Assembly: GCA_947632025.1 (NCBI GenBank)
Contig: CANRNN010000001.1
Span: 248,001 to 312,000 of the forward strand
Reading direction: 5' to 3'
Source: an uncultured Clostridia bacterium
GTDB taxonomy: Bacteria; Bacillota; Clostridia; Oscillospirales; Ruminococcaceae
Length of the DNA: 64,000 nt
Part shown: positions 35,968 to 45,473 of the stretch, piece by piece
Layout: every line of letters starts with the position of its first letter
How positions within the stretch are numbered: the stretch's first letter is position 1
Program-made: the position numbers and the translations under genes
Notes under the pieces: generated by a model
The model's database searches: none
Told to the model about the DNA's origin: nothing
Seen by the model: only the letters and a program-made list of their open reading frames with translations

Positions 35968-36723
35968 TTACGCGTATTTTTCGAGCATTATCCGTATTCT
36001 GCCCTTGCGGGTTTCGCCCTCTATTTCTGCGAGCCGAAACTTCCCGTGACCGCGTATTGAAAGCACACAGCCCTCTTTTATCACAGTGTTTGTGCTAAGA
36101 CACACCGAAAAATCCGCACTTACCAGCCCGCTTTTTACGAGCGACGCGGATTTCTCTCTTGAACAATTTACGCAGGCACCGACTACGCAGTCAAGTCTAA
36201 GCGACGATACCGTTTTCTCAAAAATCTCGACCTTTGCTTTCGGAAGCTCTCCCGTTATCCCGCTTGACGCTGAAACGCCCGTTCTGCCTACTTTTGTAAG
36301 ACCAAGCACCAGCTCCTCAGCGGTATCCATACAAAAGACCACAGCATGATCCTCTGCCACAAGGATATCCCCCACCATGGACCTTGAAAGTCCCGTATTG
36401 AGAACAGCTCCGAGAAAATCACGATGTCCTATATCACCGCACTTTCTAAACGAAAACGTGACGGCGCGCATGGGAAATCGTTCGGCGTTGGGCATTTCTT
36501 CGGCATAAGTACCCTCGAAGAAGCCGCATACCGTTCTCACTGCGCCGTCATAGCCTCCGTAAAATATAGGAGATGCGCACTTTGACCTTGCCTCCTCCGC
36601 TGCCACTGTTTGTTCCCGTTCAGTTAAGAATCGGGTAAAACGCGGAGTTCCCGTCCGGCGGGATAACTCCGCCAGATCGGAAACGTGCGCGGCAAAGACG
36701 CGCTCCTCATTACTTATAATCAT
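35968..36723 (-). CDS. ylmH: YlmH family S4-domain RNA-binding protein
   Basis: YlmH proteins bind rRNA/tRNA on stalled or obstructed ribosomes in Firmicutes. The 251-residue protein has an N-terminal RRM-like region, the segment RDFLGAVLNTGLSRSMVGDILV typical of the family, and a C-terminal S4 domain (SREKSASLVKSGLVSADFSVCLSTNTVIKEGCVLSIRGHGKFRL). The start overlaps sepF by 14 bases. The sepF-ylmH-divIVA order matches the division gene cluster of Gram-positive bacteria. Confidence 0.92.
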   Translation of the reverse strand: MIISNEERVFAAHVSDLAELSRRTGTPRFTRFLTEREQTVAAEEARSKCASPIFYGGYDGAVRTVCGFFEGTYAEEMPNAERFPMRAVTFSFRKCGDIGHRDFLGAVLNTGLSRSMVGDILVAEDHAVVFCMDTAEELVLGLTKVGRTGVSASSGITGELPKAKVEIFEKTVSSLRLDCVVGACVNCSREKSASLVKSGLVSADFSVCLSTNTVIKEGCVLSIRGHGKFRLAEIEGETRKGRIRIMLEKYA

Positions 36724-37192
36724 TTATATCCTTGACCCATTCTACATTCTTGGGTGCAGCAGCGAAGCAGCGACCGTTTATCTTTGAGATTCTTCCCTCG
36801 CACATTGCGACTGCTCCTGTCATAAAATCGACTATTCTCGCGCCCGAATCCTGATCAATTTCTTCAAGGTTGAACACGACTATAGTGCCGTTGCGCAGGA
36901 ACGAGATGCCCTCGCTCATGACCTCCTCGACGCTCTTCGGGTAAAGCACTGCAAACTTCGACTGATTTGACGAGCCGGCAAAATTTATCACCTTGCTCGA
37001 AGAATTTGAGGACGAGTAGCTCGAATTGGAATTAAGACTTGAATACCCCGAACCGTAGCTCTGGCTGTAATCCGCCTCCTGCTCTGTTACCGCCGACGAC
37101 GAGGTATCATATCCTCCGTCCTCGTAATCGACGAATCCCTCGTTCTCATCTCCCGTGCCGAACAGCTCTTTAAAAATGTTTTTCATTGCCAT
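36710..37192 (-). CDS. sepF: Cell division protein SepF
   Basis: SepF forms rings that tether FtsZ to the membrane. I start at the ATG at 37192 with GGGAGG upstream. The 160-residue protein begins with a short amphipathic membrane-binding helix (MKNIFKELFG), followed by a Ser/Tyr/Asn-rich linker (about 12-75), and then the conserved SepF domain (FAVLYPKSVEEVMSEGISFLRNGTIVVFNLEEID, RIVDFMTGAVAM). It lies 21 bases after yggS. Confidence 0.95.
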   Translation of the reverse strand: MAMKNIFKELFGTGDENEGFVDYEDGGYDTSSSAVTEQEADYSQSYGSGYSSLNSNSSYSSSNSSSKVINFAGSSNQSKFAVLYPKSVEEVMSEGISFLRNGTIVVFNLEEIDQDSGARIVDFMTGAVAMCEGRISKINGRCFAAAPKNVEWVKDINDYK

Positions 37193-37213
37193 TGTGATAT
37201 TTCCTCCCAATTA

Positions 37214-37927
37214 TTATAAGTATTTTCTGTATCCGAACAGACCTGAACCTATCCGGACAATTGTGGCCCCAAACCTTACCGCCGTTTCATAATCTCCCGA
37301 CATTCCCATCGAAAGTGTGTCAAACTCTTTGTTTCTCGTTGACCTTATGCTTTCAAAAAGCTCCTGCATCTGTGCAAAAGCTTTTTCGCCGCAGGCGGGC
37401 GGCGGTATTGTCATCAGACCTCTCAGTCTGATATTCGGAAGCTCGGACACGCGCTCGCAGAATTCTCTTGTATCCTGCGCCGCTACACCGCTCTTCGTTT
37501 CCTCCCCGCCGATATTGACTTCGGCGAGTATATCCATTACCTTTCCGTGTGAAGCCGCACGGCGGTTTATTTCCTCTGCCAGCTTCATATTGTCCACGGA
37601 ATGGATCATTGATACCTTATCAATTATGTACTTTACCTTATTGCTCTGCAGCGAGCCGATAAAATGGACTTCGCAGGGCTTATAGCTCTCTCTTTTTCCG
37701 AGAAATTCCTGAACCCTGTTTTCGCCGAGAAGTGTTATCCCCTGCTCAATAGCGAAGTTTACCTTTTCGGGAGCGACCGTTTTGGTCACTGCCATAAGTC
37801 TTACCTCGCCTGAACGGTTTCCCGCAGCGCGGGAGATGTTCTCACATATACGAAGATAATTCTCCCGAATTTCCTCGAAGCTCGTTTCAGAATTATATAA
37901 AGCCCTATCCGATGACTTTTCCATCAT
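37214..37927 (-). CDS. yggS: PLP homeostasis protein YggS/YlmE
   Basis: This PLP-binding protein keeps vitamin B6 levels balanced and has no known catalytic reaction. The 237-residue protein has the PLP lysine at K49 in MAVTKTV, HFIGSLQSNKVKYI, EVNIGGEETKSG and the C-terminal MSGDYETAVRFGATIVRIGSGLFG phosphate-binding region. It overlaps the end of the HlyD-like gene by 23 bases. In Firmicutes it usually sits just before sepF, as here. Confidence 0.95.
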   Translation of the reverse strand: MMEKSSDRALYNSETSFEEIRENYLRICENISRAAGNRSGEVRLMAVTKTVAPEKVNFAIEQGITLLGENRVQEFLGKRESYKPCEVHFIGSLQSNKVKYIIDKVSMIHSVDNMKLAEEINRRAASHGKVMDILAEVNIGGEETKSGVAAQDTREFCERVSELPNIRLRGLMTIPPPACGEKAFAQMQELFESIRSTRNKEFDTLSMGMSGDYETAVRFGATIVRIGSGLFGYRKYL

Positions 37928-39128
37928 ACAAATCCTTGCCCTCGGTAACTATCTCGTCGTAGAGCATAAGATAATCGTCGCCCGATTCCTGCGAACAGAT
38001 GACATAATCCTCGCCCCAGTAAACGACATTTACCTTTTTGAAATACAACGACCCGCCGCGCACGATAAACACTCCGCGGTTGCCGTCAGCGTCGTAGCGC
38101 AATGCTTTTCTCGACACTCTCAAGCCGCCGTAGCTGTTTACGAGAAGCTTAAATTTTGCCGTTCTTCCCGTAACCACGGACGAAGTCAGCTTATCGCACT
38201 CGAAAACGTAGATCGCTTTATTTTTGCCGCATGGTGTTACAGACACGATCTGAGCCTGAAGCAGCTGAGGATCCGAGCCCACACGCAGCGTTGCGTCACT
38301 TCCAACATACACGCCGAACAGGTTCTCGGTTTCGATGACCGCCGCTGCCCGCCAATGATAATCCGCAACGAGCTTTCCGACAGCACTCCCGCTATTCTGC
38401 GCAGAACCTCTTGCGGGATTTTTCACGACCTCATTTATAAAGTCCTCGGTCATACTGTCGATATCCGAAAACGAGATCTTATCTTCATATCCGTCAAGCG
38501 AACTTACAAAATAACCCGTGCCGTCGGCTGTAATATCGTACACCTCGCCTGAAAGCAGTGCATTCAATCTGGAAATTTCGGAGTTAAGCTCCGCTTTTTT
38601 CGCGGAATACCCGTACGATTCCTTAAGCGTTATCTCACGCTTGCACATTGCTTCCAGCAGTGACGAGCTTTCGTCGTCCGCATCGGAGTATTTTCCGTCA
38701 AGCAAGCTGCTTATTATCTGCGAATGGCTTTCATTTATCTGCGCCGAGATAGCCTCAAGCTGAGAATTATCTGTACCTATCAGCTTTTCAGCGCCTGCAA
38801 GCACCTCAAGCTGTCTTGTAAGCTCTTCTATACGTCGGCGATATGTCACATCGTTCTCGCTTCTGTAGCGTCGGGCGATGACCGAGCTTTTTCCTACTTT
38901 CGAGCCGTCCTCTCGCTCATAGCTCAACACTCCTGTTCCGGTACTGTATACAGGAACTTCGTCACGCATATAAACGCCGTCGAACGGGATCTCCTCGTCA
39001 TAATCATACCTCAGTGCCGTTTCCGTAGTCAGCTTTACACCGCTTGAAAAAAACACCTGTCCGACAAAAATCATTATAACGAACAAGGACAGCAGTGCAA
39101 TGACCGCACGCGTCCAGCCCGAATTCAT
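37905..39128 (-). CDS. HlyD-like membrane-anchored adaptor protein
   Basis: The 407-residue protein has one N-terminal transmembrane helix (about residues 8-29). A first barrel-sandwich half follows (GVYMRDEVPVYSTGTGVLSYEREDGSKVGKSSVIA), then a coiled coil (about 95-200) and the second half (SGEVYDITADGTGYFVSSLDGYED), then a beta-rich C-terminal part. This is the layout of HlyD/membrane-fusion proteins. No partner transporter is nearby. In related Clostridia this gene sits before yggS-sepF, so a link with division or envelope building is possible but unproven. It starts directly after hfq. Confidence 0.82.
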   Translation of the reverse strand: MNSGWTRAVIALLSLFVIMIFVGQVFFSSGVKLTTETALRYDYDEEIPFDGVYMRDEVPVYSTGTGVLSYEREDGSKVGKSSVIARRYRSENDVTYRRRIEELTRQLEVLAGAEKLIGTDNSQLEAISAQINESHSQIISSLLDGKYSDADDESSSLLEAMCKREITLKESYGYSAKKAELNSEISRLNALLSGEVYDITADGTGYFVSSLDGYEDKISFSDIDSMTEDFINEVVKNPARGSAQNSGSAVGKLVADYHWRAAAVIETENLFGVYVGSDATLRVGSDPQLLQAQIVSVTPCGKNKAIYVFECDKLTSSVVTGRTAKFKLLVNSYGGLRVSRKALRYDADGNRGVFIVRGGSLYFKKVNVVYWGEDYVICSQESGDDYLMLYDEIVTEGKDLYDGKVIG

Positions 39129-39371
39129 TTAGTCGTCTTCCTTGTCGTAAGCGTCCAGTATTGACACGGGCTTGAAAGGCGTAATAGTCGATATGGCATG
39201 CTTGTAGATAAGATTCTGTTTGCCGTCGGTATCGAGAATGACCGTATAATTATCGAAGCCCTTCACTACTCCCTTAAACTGGAAGCCGTTAGTGATATAG
39301 ATCGTAACGGGGATCTTGTCCTTGCGCGCCTGATTAAGAAAAACGTCCTGTAAATTGATGTCCTTGCTCAT
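39129..39371 (-). CDS. hfq: RNA chaperone Hfq
   Basis: Hfq is a hexameric Sm-like RNA chaperone for small RNAs. The 80-residue protein has Sm1 ([39 protein letters not shown]) and the Sm2 signature IYKHAISTI; the conserved YKHA RNA-binding residues are present. The Gly-rich tail seen in Proteobacteria is absent, as usual for Firmicutes. An AAAGGTGA ribosome site precedes the ATG. miaA lies 220 bases upstream in the same direction, the classical miaA-hfq order. Confidence 0.97.
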   Translation of the reverse strand: MSKDINLQDVFLNQARKDKIPVTIYITNGFQFKGVVKGFDNYTVILDTDGKQNLIYKHAISTITPFKPVSILDAYDKEDD

Positions 39372-39463
39372 AGTTAAATCACCTTTTCTCTCTGAATTTC
39401 CACGGCTTTTTCAAGCTTTGGAAAAATGTGTAATCTGACAAAAGTCAAACTACCCCCAACTAT

Positions 39464-39491
39464 ATAATATTAGTATAACATATTTTTTCAA
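39464..39491 (-). promoter_or_regulatory. Possible hfq promoter
   Basis: On the minus strand TTGAAA (39491-39486) and TATTAT (39469-39464) are 16 bases apart. The region is very AT-rich, so this is only a moderate match. Confidence 0.4.
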
Positions 39492-39530
39492 AAAATGCTA
39501 CTGTTTTTTTGAATTTTCATAAAAAATTTT

Positions 39531-39553
39531 CCGATTTTTTTGAAAAAATTCGG
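39531..39553 (-). terminator. Possible terminator after miaA
   Basis: On the minus strand CCGAATTTTTT pairs imperfectly with AAAAAATCGG and is followed by AAAATTTTTTA. AT-rich; moderate support. Confidence 0.45.
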
Positions 39554-39591
39554 CAAGCACAGCCAGATTTTTACACTAATGGAAAAATATT

Positions 39592-40533
39592 TCACCTAAA
39601 CTCAGGTATCTCGTGCGTAACATATTCCATAGCTCGTAAAACTATATCGGAAAATTCGTCATTTTTACCAAAAAATATGTGATAAATTCGTTCATCCCGA
39701 CGAAACCATGTCATTTGCCTTTTCGCATATTGTCTTGTCCGCAGCTTTATCTCCTCTATACACTCGTCAAAGGACTTTTCACCGCGGAAGTACGGATAAA
39801 GCTCCTTGCAGCCTATTGCCTGTGCGGCAGTCGGGCGTTCCGGCTGTAAAAAGCACCGTTTTGCCTCCTCTGCAAGACCGCGCTTCACCATTTCATCAAC
39901 GCGCTTATTTATGCGCTCTTTAAGCATCTCTCTGTCCTCGAAGTCAATAGTCATCATCACGAAGTGATACGGCGATGGATTTTTACGCGACTGCGCTTTT
40001 GCCTGTGAGATGGTCTGACCCGATGTTTTGTAGACCTCCAGCGCGCGGATAATTCTCCCGATATTGTTTTCGTGCAGCGTTTCGGCGGTTTCGGGATCGA
40101 CCTCACGGAGCTTTTCGAGAAGCGCAGCATTACCGTTTTCCTCGGCGAATATCCGCATTTCCTCACGGAATCGCAAGTCCTGACCGCCCTCGCCGAACGT
40201 GATATTATCCACGAACGAGCTTATATACAAGCCCGTCCCACCGCAGATTATCGGCACCCTCCCGCGAGAAATTATCTCCCTTGTCTTTTCGCCGCAAAGC
40301 TTTACATAATCCGCCACGGAAAAACTTTCCGACGGGTCGAGAAAACCGAGCAGATGATGCGGTATCCCCTGCTGTTCTTCGGGTGTCGCCTTTGCGGACG
40401 CTATATCCATATCCGTGTATATCTGCATGGAATCCGCCGAGATCACCTCCCCGCCGAGCCTTTTCGCAAGCTCCACCGCGAGTGCCGTTTTTCCGGACGC
40501 GGTAGGTCCGCAGACAACTATTACATCATTCAT
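39592..40533 (-). CDS. miaA: tRNA dimethylallyltransferase
   Basis: MiaA adds the isopentenyl group to A37 of tRNAs reading UNN codons; MiaB, also encoded here, then adds the methylthio group. The 313-residue protein has the P-loop GPTASGKTALA (near 8-18), the DSMQIYTDMDIASAKATPEEQ segment, the IICGGTGLYISSF motif and the tRNA-binding AQAIGCKELYPY and RQYAKRQMTWFRRD segments. It overlaps the TfoX-like gene by 4 bases. Confidence 0.96.
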   Translation of the reverse strand: MNDVIVVCGPTASGKTALAVELAKRLGGEVISADSMQIYTDMDIASAKATPEEQQGIPHHLLGFLDPSESFSVADYVKLCGEKTREIISRGRVPIICGGTGLYISSFVDNITFGEGGQDLRFREEMRIFAEENGNAALLEKLREVDPETAETLHENNIGRIIRALEVYKTSGQTISQAKAQSRKNPSPYHFVMMTIDFEDREMLKERINKRVDEMVKRGLAEEAKRCFLQPERPTAAQAIGCKELYPYFRGEKSFDECIEEIKLRTRQYAKRQMTWFRRDERIYHIFFGKNDEFSDIVLRAMEYVTHEIPEFR

Positions 40534-40862
40534 TTATTGTTCCTTTTCGGTTTGCGGGGCTTCGGTTCGGGAAGCTGCTTTACTGTTTCGGAAACCAGTT
40601 CGCCGAGCTTTTCCGAGTTGTCAATATCCTCGATAACAAAATAGTTCTTTGCGCCGTCATATGGCGGCTTTTCGGGAAGTTCGGGGTGAGCCTCTTTGAC
40701 ATTTGATGTTATCTTCAAGAAAAATTCATCATCACATACAAGTGCGAAAATTTTCCCGTCGCAATAAAGCCCGTAATCGCCGAACATCTTTTTATAAGTT
40801 ATCTCCCCTGCGTTTCTGCACTGTTCCGCGGCATACTGAACAAATTCGATCTTGGACGCCAT
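40530..40862 (-). CDS. TfoX/Sxy N-terminal domain protein
   Basis: The 110-residue protein matches the TfoX N-terminal domain: AAEQCRNAGEITYKKMFGDYGLYCDGKIFALVCDDEFFLK. In gamma-proteobacteria TfoX/Sxy regulates competence, but stand-alone N-terminal-domain proteins in Firmicutes have no known role. The C-terminal tail is Lys/Pro/Arg-rich. It lies 1 base after mutL and overlaps miaA, so it is within the mutSL-miaA operon. Confidence 0.88.
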   Translation of the reverse strand: MASKIEFVQYAAEQCRNAGEITYKKMFGDYGLYCDGKIFALVCDDEFFLKITSNVKEAHPELPEKPPYDGAKNYFVIEDIDNSEKLGELVSETVKQLPEPKPRKPKRNNK

Positions 40863-40863
40863 A

Positions 40864-42804
40864 TCAAACTATCCTCCCGAAATATTTCTCTATCTGTTTT
40901 TTTGATATCTGTGTAAGAACCGGTCTGCCGTGAGGGCAATAGCGTATTTTATTGTTGTGAAGCACCATATTCGCAAGATACGCAAGCTCGGAGATGTCCT
41001 GCTCGTCGTTTGCGCGTATACTTGCCTTGCAAGCCATTGTGTGGAGCGCGTCGTCGAACAGCGCTCCCTCGGCGTTCTCGTTATTTGATGCTAAAACGGC
41101 GGCTACGCTCTCGACAAGGTCGACAGGGTCGGAATCTTCAAGCGTCTGCGGAACGCTTTCCACAAGCACTGTCGAATTTCCCGTGAATTTAAGCCCCAAG
41201 CCGATTTTTTCGAGGTTACCGTAAAATCGGCTCACAGCGTCGTATTCTTCGGGCGTCAGCTTTACCTCGCACGGTTCAAGCAGCAGCTGTCCGGAAAGAT
41301 CCATGCCGCTTTTGAAGCGCTCGAAATTTATCCGCTCGTGCGCGGCGTGCTTGTCGATAAGTATCAGGCTCTCTCCGCTTTCACATATGATGTATGTTTT
41401 GAACAGCTCTCCTATAACGCGGATATTCTCGGCTTTTTCGGGAGCTTCGGGCTGCGGCGGTTCGGGCAGATCCTCTTTCCTCACGAACGACCGCTGTGAA
41501 AGGAACGAAAATCCCTCAAGCTCGGAAATAGGCGTTTTATCATCGGAGGTTTTTTCTTCACGCGCAGCGTTTAAAAAAGCGCTGCTTTTCGGTTCTTCCT
41601 GTTCAAAGCGCGGGATATTCATTCCGAAACGACCCGTGTCGTCCGACTTTGGTGTCATCACGGCGGCTTCTCCGGTATCCGCACTAAAACTTATACTGCC
41701 GCCCGTAGGGATATTCAATGTACGGTTTTCAGTACGGATATCGTCCGCTGCTGTGTCGGAGGTATCGGCTGACGTTTCGTTTTCAGAGGGTCTAAGTTCT
41801 ATCTCGCGGCTTTTATTGAATCCCAGAAGAGCGTTTTTGACGGAAATATACATCGCGTCGAAAACGGCTTTCTCGTCAGAAAAGCGCACCTCGGTCTTTG
41901 TGGGAGAGATGTTCGCGTCAAGCTCCGACGGTCTGAGATTCACACAGATAACGCACGCGGGGAATTTTCCGACCATAATGGAATTCTTGAATGCTTCCTC
42001 AAGAGCGGCACAAAGAATAGGGCTTTTGACACTTCTGCCGTTCACGAAAAATATCTGGAGCGAACGGTTTGCTCTCGCGAAAAGCGGTGCTGTGACATAA
42101 CCCGTGATACCTGTTTCACGGTAGACATTCTCGACAGGGATAAGCCCTGCCGCGAATTGCTTTCCCATAACAGCGCGAATGGCGCTGTAGTACTCACCAT
42201 CTCCGGGAGTAAAAAGCGCCTGCCGTCCGTCGCGGAAAAACTTGAATGAAACAAACGGGTGCGAAAGAGCCAGCTTTTCCACAACGTTCTGACAGTAATT
42301 TCCCTCGGTAACGTCCTTTTTCAGGAATTTAAGCCGTGCGGGCGTGTTGAAGAACAATTCCCGCACAGTTATCGTCGTACCATTGGAGCAGCCCGTGCGC
42401 TCGTATCCGGCGGGTTCTCCCGCCTCGACATTGTAATATGTGCCCAGCTCGTCCTTGGAACGCTTTGTCACCATTTCCACTTTTCCGACAGCGCAGACCG
42501 ACGCTAGCGCCTCCCCTCGGAATCCGAGAGTATTTATGTTTTCAAGGTCGTCTGCTTCTCTGACTTTGCTTGTGGCATGGCGCGAAAACGCCAGCGGCAC
42601 ATCCTCAAACGATATGCCGCAGCCGTCGTCCGACACCGACATGGACAAGACTCCGCCGCGGCGTATCTCTACCGTTATCCTGTGAGCGCCTGCGTCTATC
42701 GAATTTTCGACAAGCTCCTTTATTACCGAGGCGGGGCGCTCTATGACCTCGCCTGCCGCTATAAGCTCGTATACGCTTTTGTCCAGCTGATTTATCCGAG
42801 GCAT
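40864..42804 (-). CDS. mutL: DNA mismatch repair protein MutL
   Basis: The 646-residue protein has the GHKL ATPase motifs in its N-terminal half (IKELVENSIDAGAHRI, DDGCGI, TLGFRGEALAS), a long acidic/Ser-rich linker (about 340-460), and a C-terminal endonuclease domain. The endonuclease motif appears as DKHAAHERINFE, a variant of DQHA-xx-E, and the zinc-region CPHGRP motif is present. This fits the nicking MutL of species lacking MutH. It is 20 bases after mutS. Confidence 0.96.
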   Translation of the reverse strand: MPRINQLDKSVYELIAAGEVIERPASVIKELVENSIDAGAHRITVEIRRGGVLSMSVSDDGCGISFEDVPLAFSRHATSKVREADDLENINTLGFRGEALASVCAVGKVEMVTKRSKDELGTYYNVEAGEPAGYERTGCSNGTTITVRELFFNTPARLKFLKKDVTEGNYCQNVVEKLALSHPFVSFKFFRDGRQALFTPGDGEYYSAIRAVMGKQFAAGLIPVENVYRETGITGYVTAPLFARANRSLQIFFVNGRSVKSPILCAALEEAFKNSIMVGKFPACVICVNLRPSELDANISPTKTEVRFSDEKAVFDAMYISVKNALLGFNKSREIELRPSENETSADTSDTAADDIRTENRTLNIPTGGSISFSADTGEAAVMTPKSDDTGRFGMNIPRFEQEEPKSSAFLNAAREEKTSDDKTPISELEGFSFLSQRSFVRKEDLPEPPQPEAPEKAENIRVIGELFKTYIICESGESLILIDKHAAHERINFERFKSGMDLSGQLLLEPCEVKLTPEEYDAVSRFYGNLEKIGLGLKFTGNSTVLVESVPQTLEDSDPVDLVESVAAVLASNNENAEGALFDDALHTMACKASIRANDEQDISELAYLANMVLHNNKIRYCPHGRPVLTQISKKQIEKYFGRIV

Positions 42805-42824
42805 TTTTTCTCCTGTTTTATGTG

Positions 42825-45440
42825 TTATTTGAGTGACTGCTTAAGCTCCTGAACGAACATCAGCGCGTCCATGGGGCTTAACGTATTTATATCTACCGAA
42901 CGTATCTTGGCTATCGCGTTCTGCTCGTTGACGGCGTCGAAAGACACCTGCTCCGAACGCGACGATTCGATAGCCTTGGCAAGCTCCGCTTTTCCGCTTA
43001 CTTCAAGCTCCGACAGTATCTCCTTTGCCCGTGAGATGACTTTGTCGGGTATTCCCGCAAGCTTCGCTACCTCTATGCCGTAGCTGTCGTCCGTGCCGCC
43101 TTCGATTATTTTGTGGAGGAATTTTATATCATCGCCGCGTTTTTGCACCGCGACGCTGAAATTGCGTATCCCTTTCATTTCCTTTTCGAGAGTGATAAGC
43201 TCGTGATAATGCGTCGCAAACAGCGTTCGGCAGCCTATTTTTCCGGAAATATACTCCGCTGATGCTTTCGCTATGGACACTCCGTCAAAGGTGGACGTTC
43301 CGCGTCCTATTTCGTCGAGAATGACCAGACTTTTCTTAGTGGCGTATTTCAGGATCTCAGCCACCTCGTTCATCTCGACCATAAATGTCGACTGCCCCGC
43401 CGTCAGGTCGTCGGACGCTCCGACACGGGTAAATATCTTATCCACTATCCCTATCTTGGCGTAGCTTGCGGGAACGAAGCAGCCCATCTGCGCCATAAGA
43501 ACGATTATGGCGGTCTGGCGCATAAATGTAGACTTTCCCGACATATTCGGACCCGTAATTATAAGCAGCCTGTTGTCGGTGCAGTCAAGGCGGACGCTGT
43601 TCGGCGTGAACGGAAATTCGGTAAGTATCTTCTCGATCACGGGGTGCCGTCCGTCCTTTATCTCGATGATGTTCTCAAAGGATATCTCAGGCTTAACATA
43701 ATCATTTTCGAGCGACACCTGCGCAAGTGAGCAGAGTGTGTCAAGCTCGGCTACGGCGCAGGCGGTCTGCTGCACCTCGGAAAGCTTTGTTCCGATAAAT
43801 TCGCACACTTCGCCGAATATAGCCTGTTCAAGGGCGAGAGCTTTATCATTTGCTCCGAGAATATCGCTCTCGATCTTTTTAAGCTCCTCAGTGATGTAGC
43901 GTTCGCCGTTGGTAAGCGTCTGCTTGCGTATATAATCCTCAGGCACCTTGTCCGTAAAGCTCTTGGAAACCTCTATGTAATATCCCGCGACACGGTTATA
44001 TCCGACCTTAAGGGTTCGGATACCCGTCCGCTCACGCTCGCGGAGTTCTATCTCCGAAAGGATATTCTGCGCGCCGCCTGCCGTTTCGCGGCAGCGGTCT
44101 ATCTCGGCGTTGAAGCCCTCTTTTATCACTCCGCCGTCCCTGAGAGAATTGGGCGGTTCTTCAACTATGGCGTTCTCGACCAGATTCTCTATCTCCGAAA
44201 GCGGTGATATTCTCGAATCTATATTTCTGAACAATCTTGAAGAAAGACCCGAAAGCTCGCTTTTCAACAGCGGCAGCCGTCCGCACGTCAGTCCGAACGC
44301 ATAAATATCCCTCGGCGACGCCGTTTTATACATAACACGCGACATAAGCCGCTCGATATCGTGAATTCCTGTAAGAGATTCCCGTATATCCGAGAGAACA
44401 GCAGTGTTTTTCGTAAGCTCCTCTACAGCGTCCAGCCGTTCAAGTATACCGGAATGTGAAGTGAGCGGGCGCTCTATCCAGTTTCTAAGCATTCTTCTTC
44501 CCATAGAAGTCCGCGTACTGTCGAGTACCCAGAACAGAGAGCCGCGCTTTTCCTTCGTGTGCATTGTCTGTACAAGCTCCAGATTTCTCATAGCGGAGAT
44601 ACCGAGATCCATATTCTCGTTTGAGGAGTGAGAATTTATCTCGGTAAAGCGTCTGATTATCGACTTGTGAGCGTTCCCGACATATCTGAACAATGCGCAC
44701 AGGGCTTTTTTCGCCAGCGGGAGCTTGTCGAGCGCGGATATTTCCGCGCCGTCGGAAAACTGCTCCGAGATAACGGAAAAATCCTTATCGTCAAACATCT
44801 CCCTGTCAAGCCGCTCGCACAGGCAATTTTTCATATTATCGGAAAGATACCGGCTTACTTCGGGTATATCCATGAAAGAATCGCAGATAAGAAGCTCCAC
44901 GGGGTCAAAACGCATGATTTCTGCTGTCATTTCCTCCTTGAAGAGCTTTCCTTTCTTCTCGAAAACGTGTACATCTCCCGTGGAAATATCCGCGAAGGCA
45001 AGTCCTGCCGCTTCCTTTGTGTTGAACGCCGCGCACATATAGTTGTTTTTATCCTCGGACAGCAGCCCCGCTTCAAGGACTGTTCCTGCCGAAACAAGAC
45101 GTATAACGCCACGCTGTACAAGACCCTTTGAGGCGTGAGGGTCAGAGAGCTGCTCGCAGATAGCCACCCTATAGCCGCGGTCGATAAGGCGCTTGAGGTA
45201 AATTTCGGCGCTGTGGAACGGTACTCCGCACATAGGAGCGCCCGCCCTCGACGTAAGCGCAAGGTCAAGCACTTCGGACGCTTTCTTTGCATCGTCAAAG
45301 AACATCTCATAGAAATCGCCGAGCCGGAAAAACAGGATATAATCCCCGTACATATCCTTTATCTGCCGATACTGCTGAAGCATGGGGGATATTTTTTCTT
45401 CCGCTGCCGCTTCCTTTTTTCCTTCCTTTTTTTCGGACAT
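42825..45440 (-). CDS. mutS: DNA mismatch repair protein MutS
   Basis: MutS recognises mismatches. The protein has 871 residues. The N-terminal mismatch-binding motif is the GDFYEMFFDDA segment containing F-Y-E (near 38-48). The C-terminal ATPase has GPNMSGKSTFMRQ, the Walker B LDEIGRGTSTFDG and the TLFATHYHEL segment. A Lys/Glu-rich 15-residue extension precedes the conserved start (SPMLQQYRQIKDMYGDYILF). It lies 33 bases after the YlbF gene. Confidence 0.97.
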   Translation of the reverse strand: MSEKKEGKKEAAAEEKISPMLQQYRQIKDMYGDYILFFRLGDFYEMFFDDAKKASEVLDLALTSRAGAPMCGVPFHSAEIYLKRLIDRGYRVAICEQLSDPHASKGLVQRGVIRLVSAGTVLEAGLLSEDKNNYMCAAFNTKEAAGLAFADISTGDVHVFEKKGKLFKEEMTAEIMRFDPVELLICDSFMDIPEVSRYLSDNMKNCLCERLDREMFDDKDFSVISEQFSDGAEISALDKLPLAKKALCALFRYVGNAHKSIIRRFTEINSHSSNENMDLGISAMRNLELVQTMHTKEKRGSLFWVLDSTRTSMGRRMLRNWIERPLTSHSGILERLDAVEELTKNTAVLSDIRESLTGIHDIERLMSRVMYKTASPRDIYAFGLTCGRLPLLKSELSGLSSRLFRNIDSRISPLSEIENLVENAIVEEPPNSLRDGGVIKEGFNAEIDRCRETAGGAQNILSEIELRERERTGIRTLKVGYNRVAGYYIEVSKSFTDKVPEDYIRKQTLTNGERYITEELKKIESDILGANDKALALEQAIFGEVCEFIGTKLSEVQQTACAVAELDTLCSLAQVSLENDYVKPEISFENIIEIKDGRHPVIEKILTEFPFTPNSVRLDCTDNRLLIITGPNMSGKSTFMRQTAIIVLMAQMGCFVPASYAKIGIVDKIFTRVGASDDLTAGQSTFMVEMNEVAEILKYATKKSLVILDEIGRGTSTFDGVSIAKASAEYISGKIGCRTLFATHYHELITLEKEMKGIRNFSVAVQKRGDDIKFLHKIIEGGTDDSYGIEVAKLAGIPDKVISRAKEILSELEVSGKAELAKAIESSRSEQVSFDAVNEQNAIAKIRSVDINTLSPMDALMFVQELKQSLK

Positions 45441-45473
45441 ACTCTCACCCTCTCAAATAATTCGGGAATAATA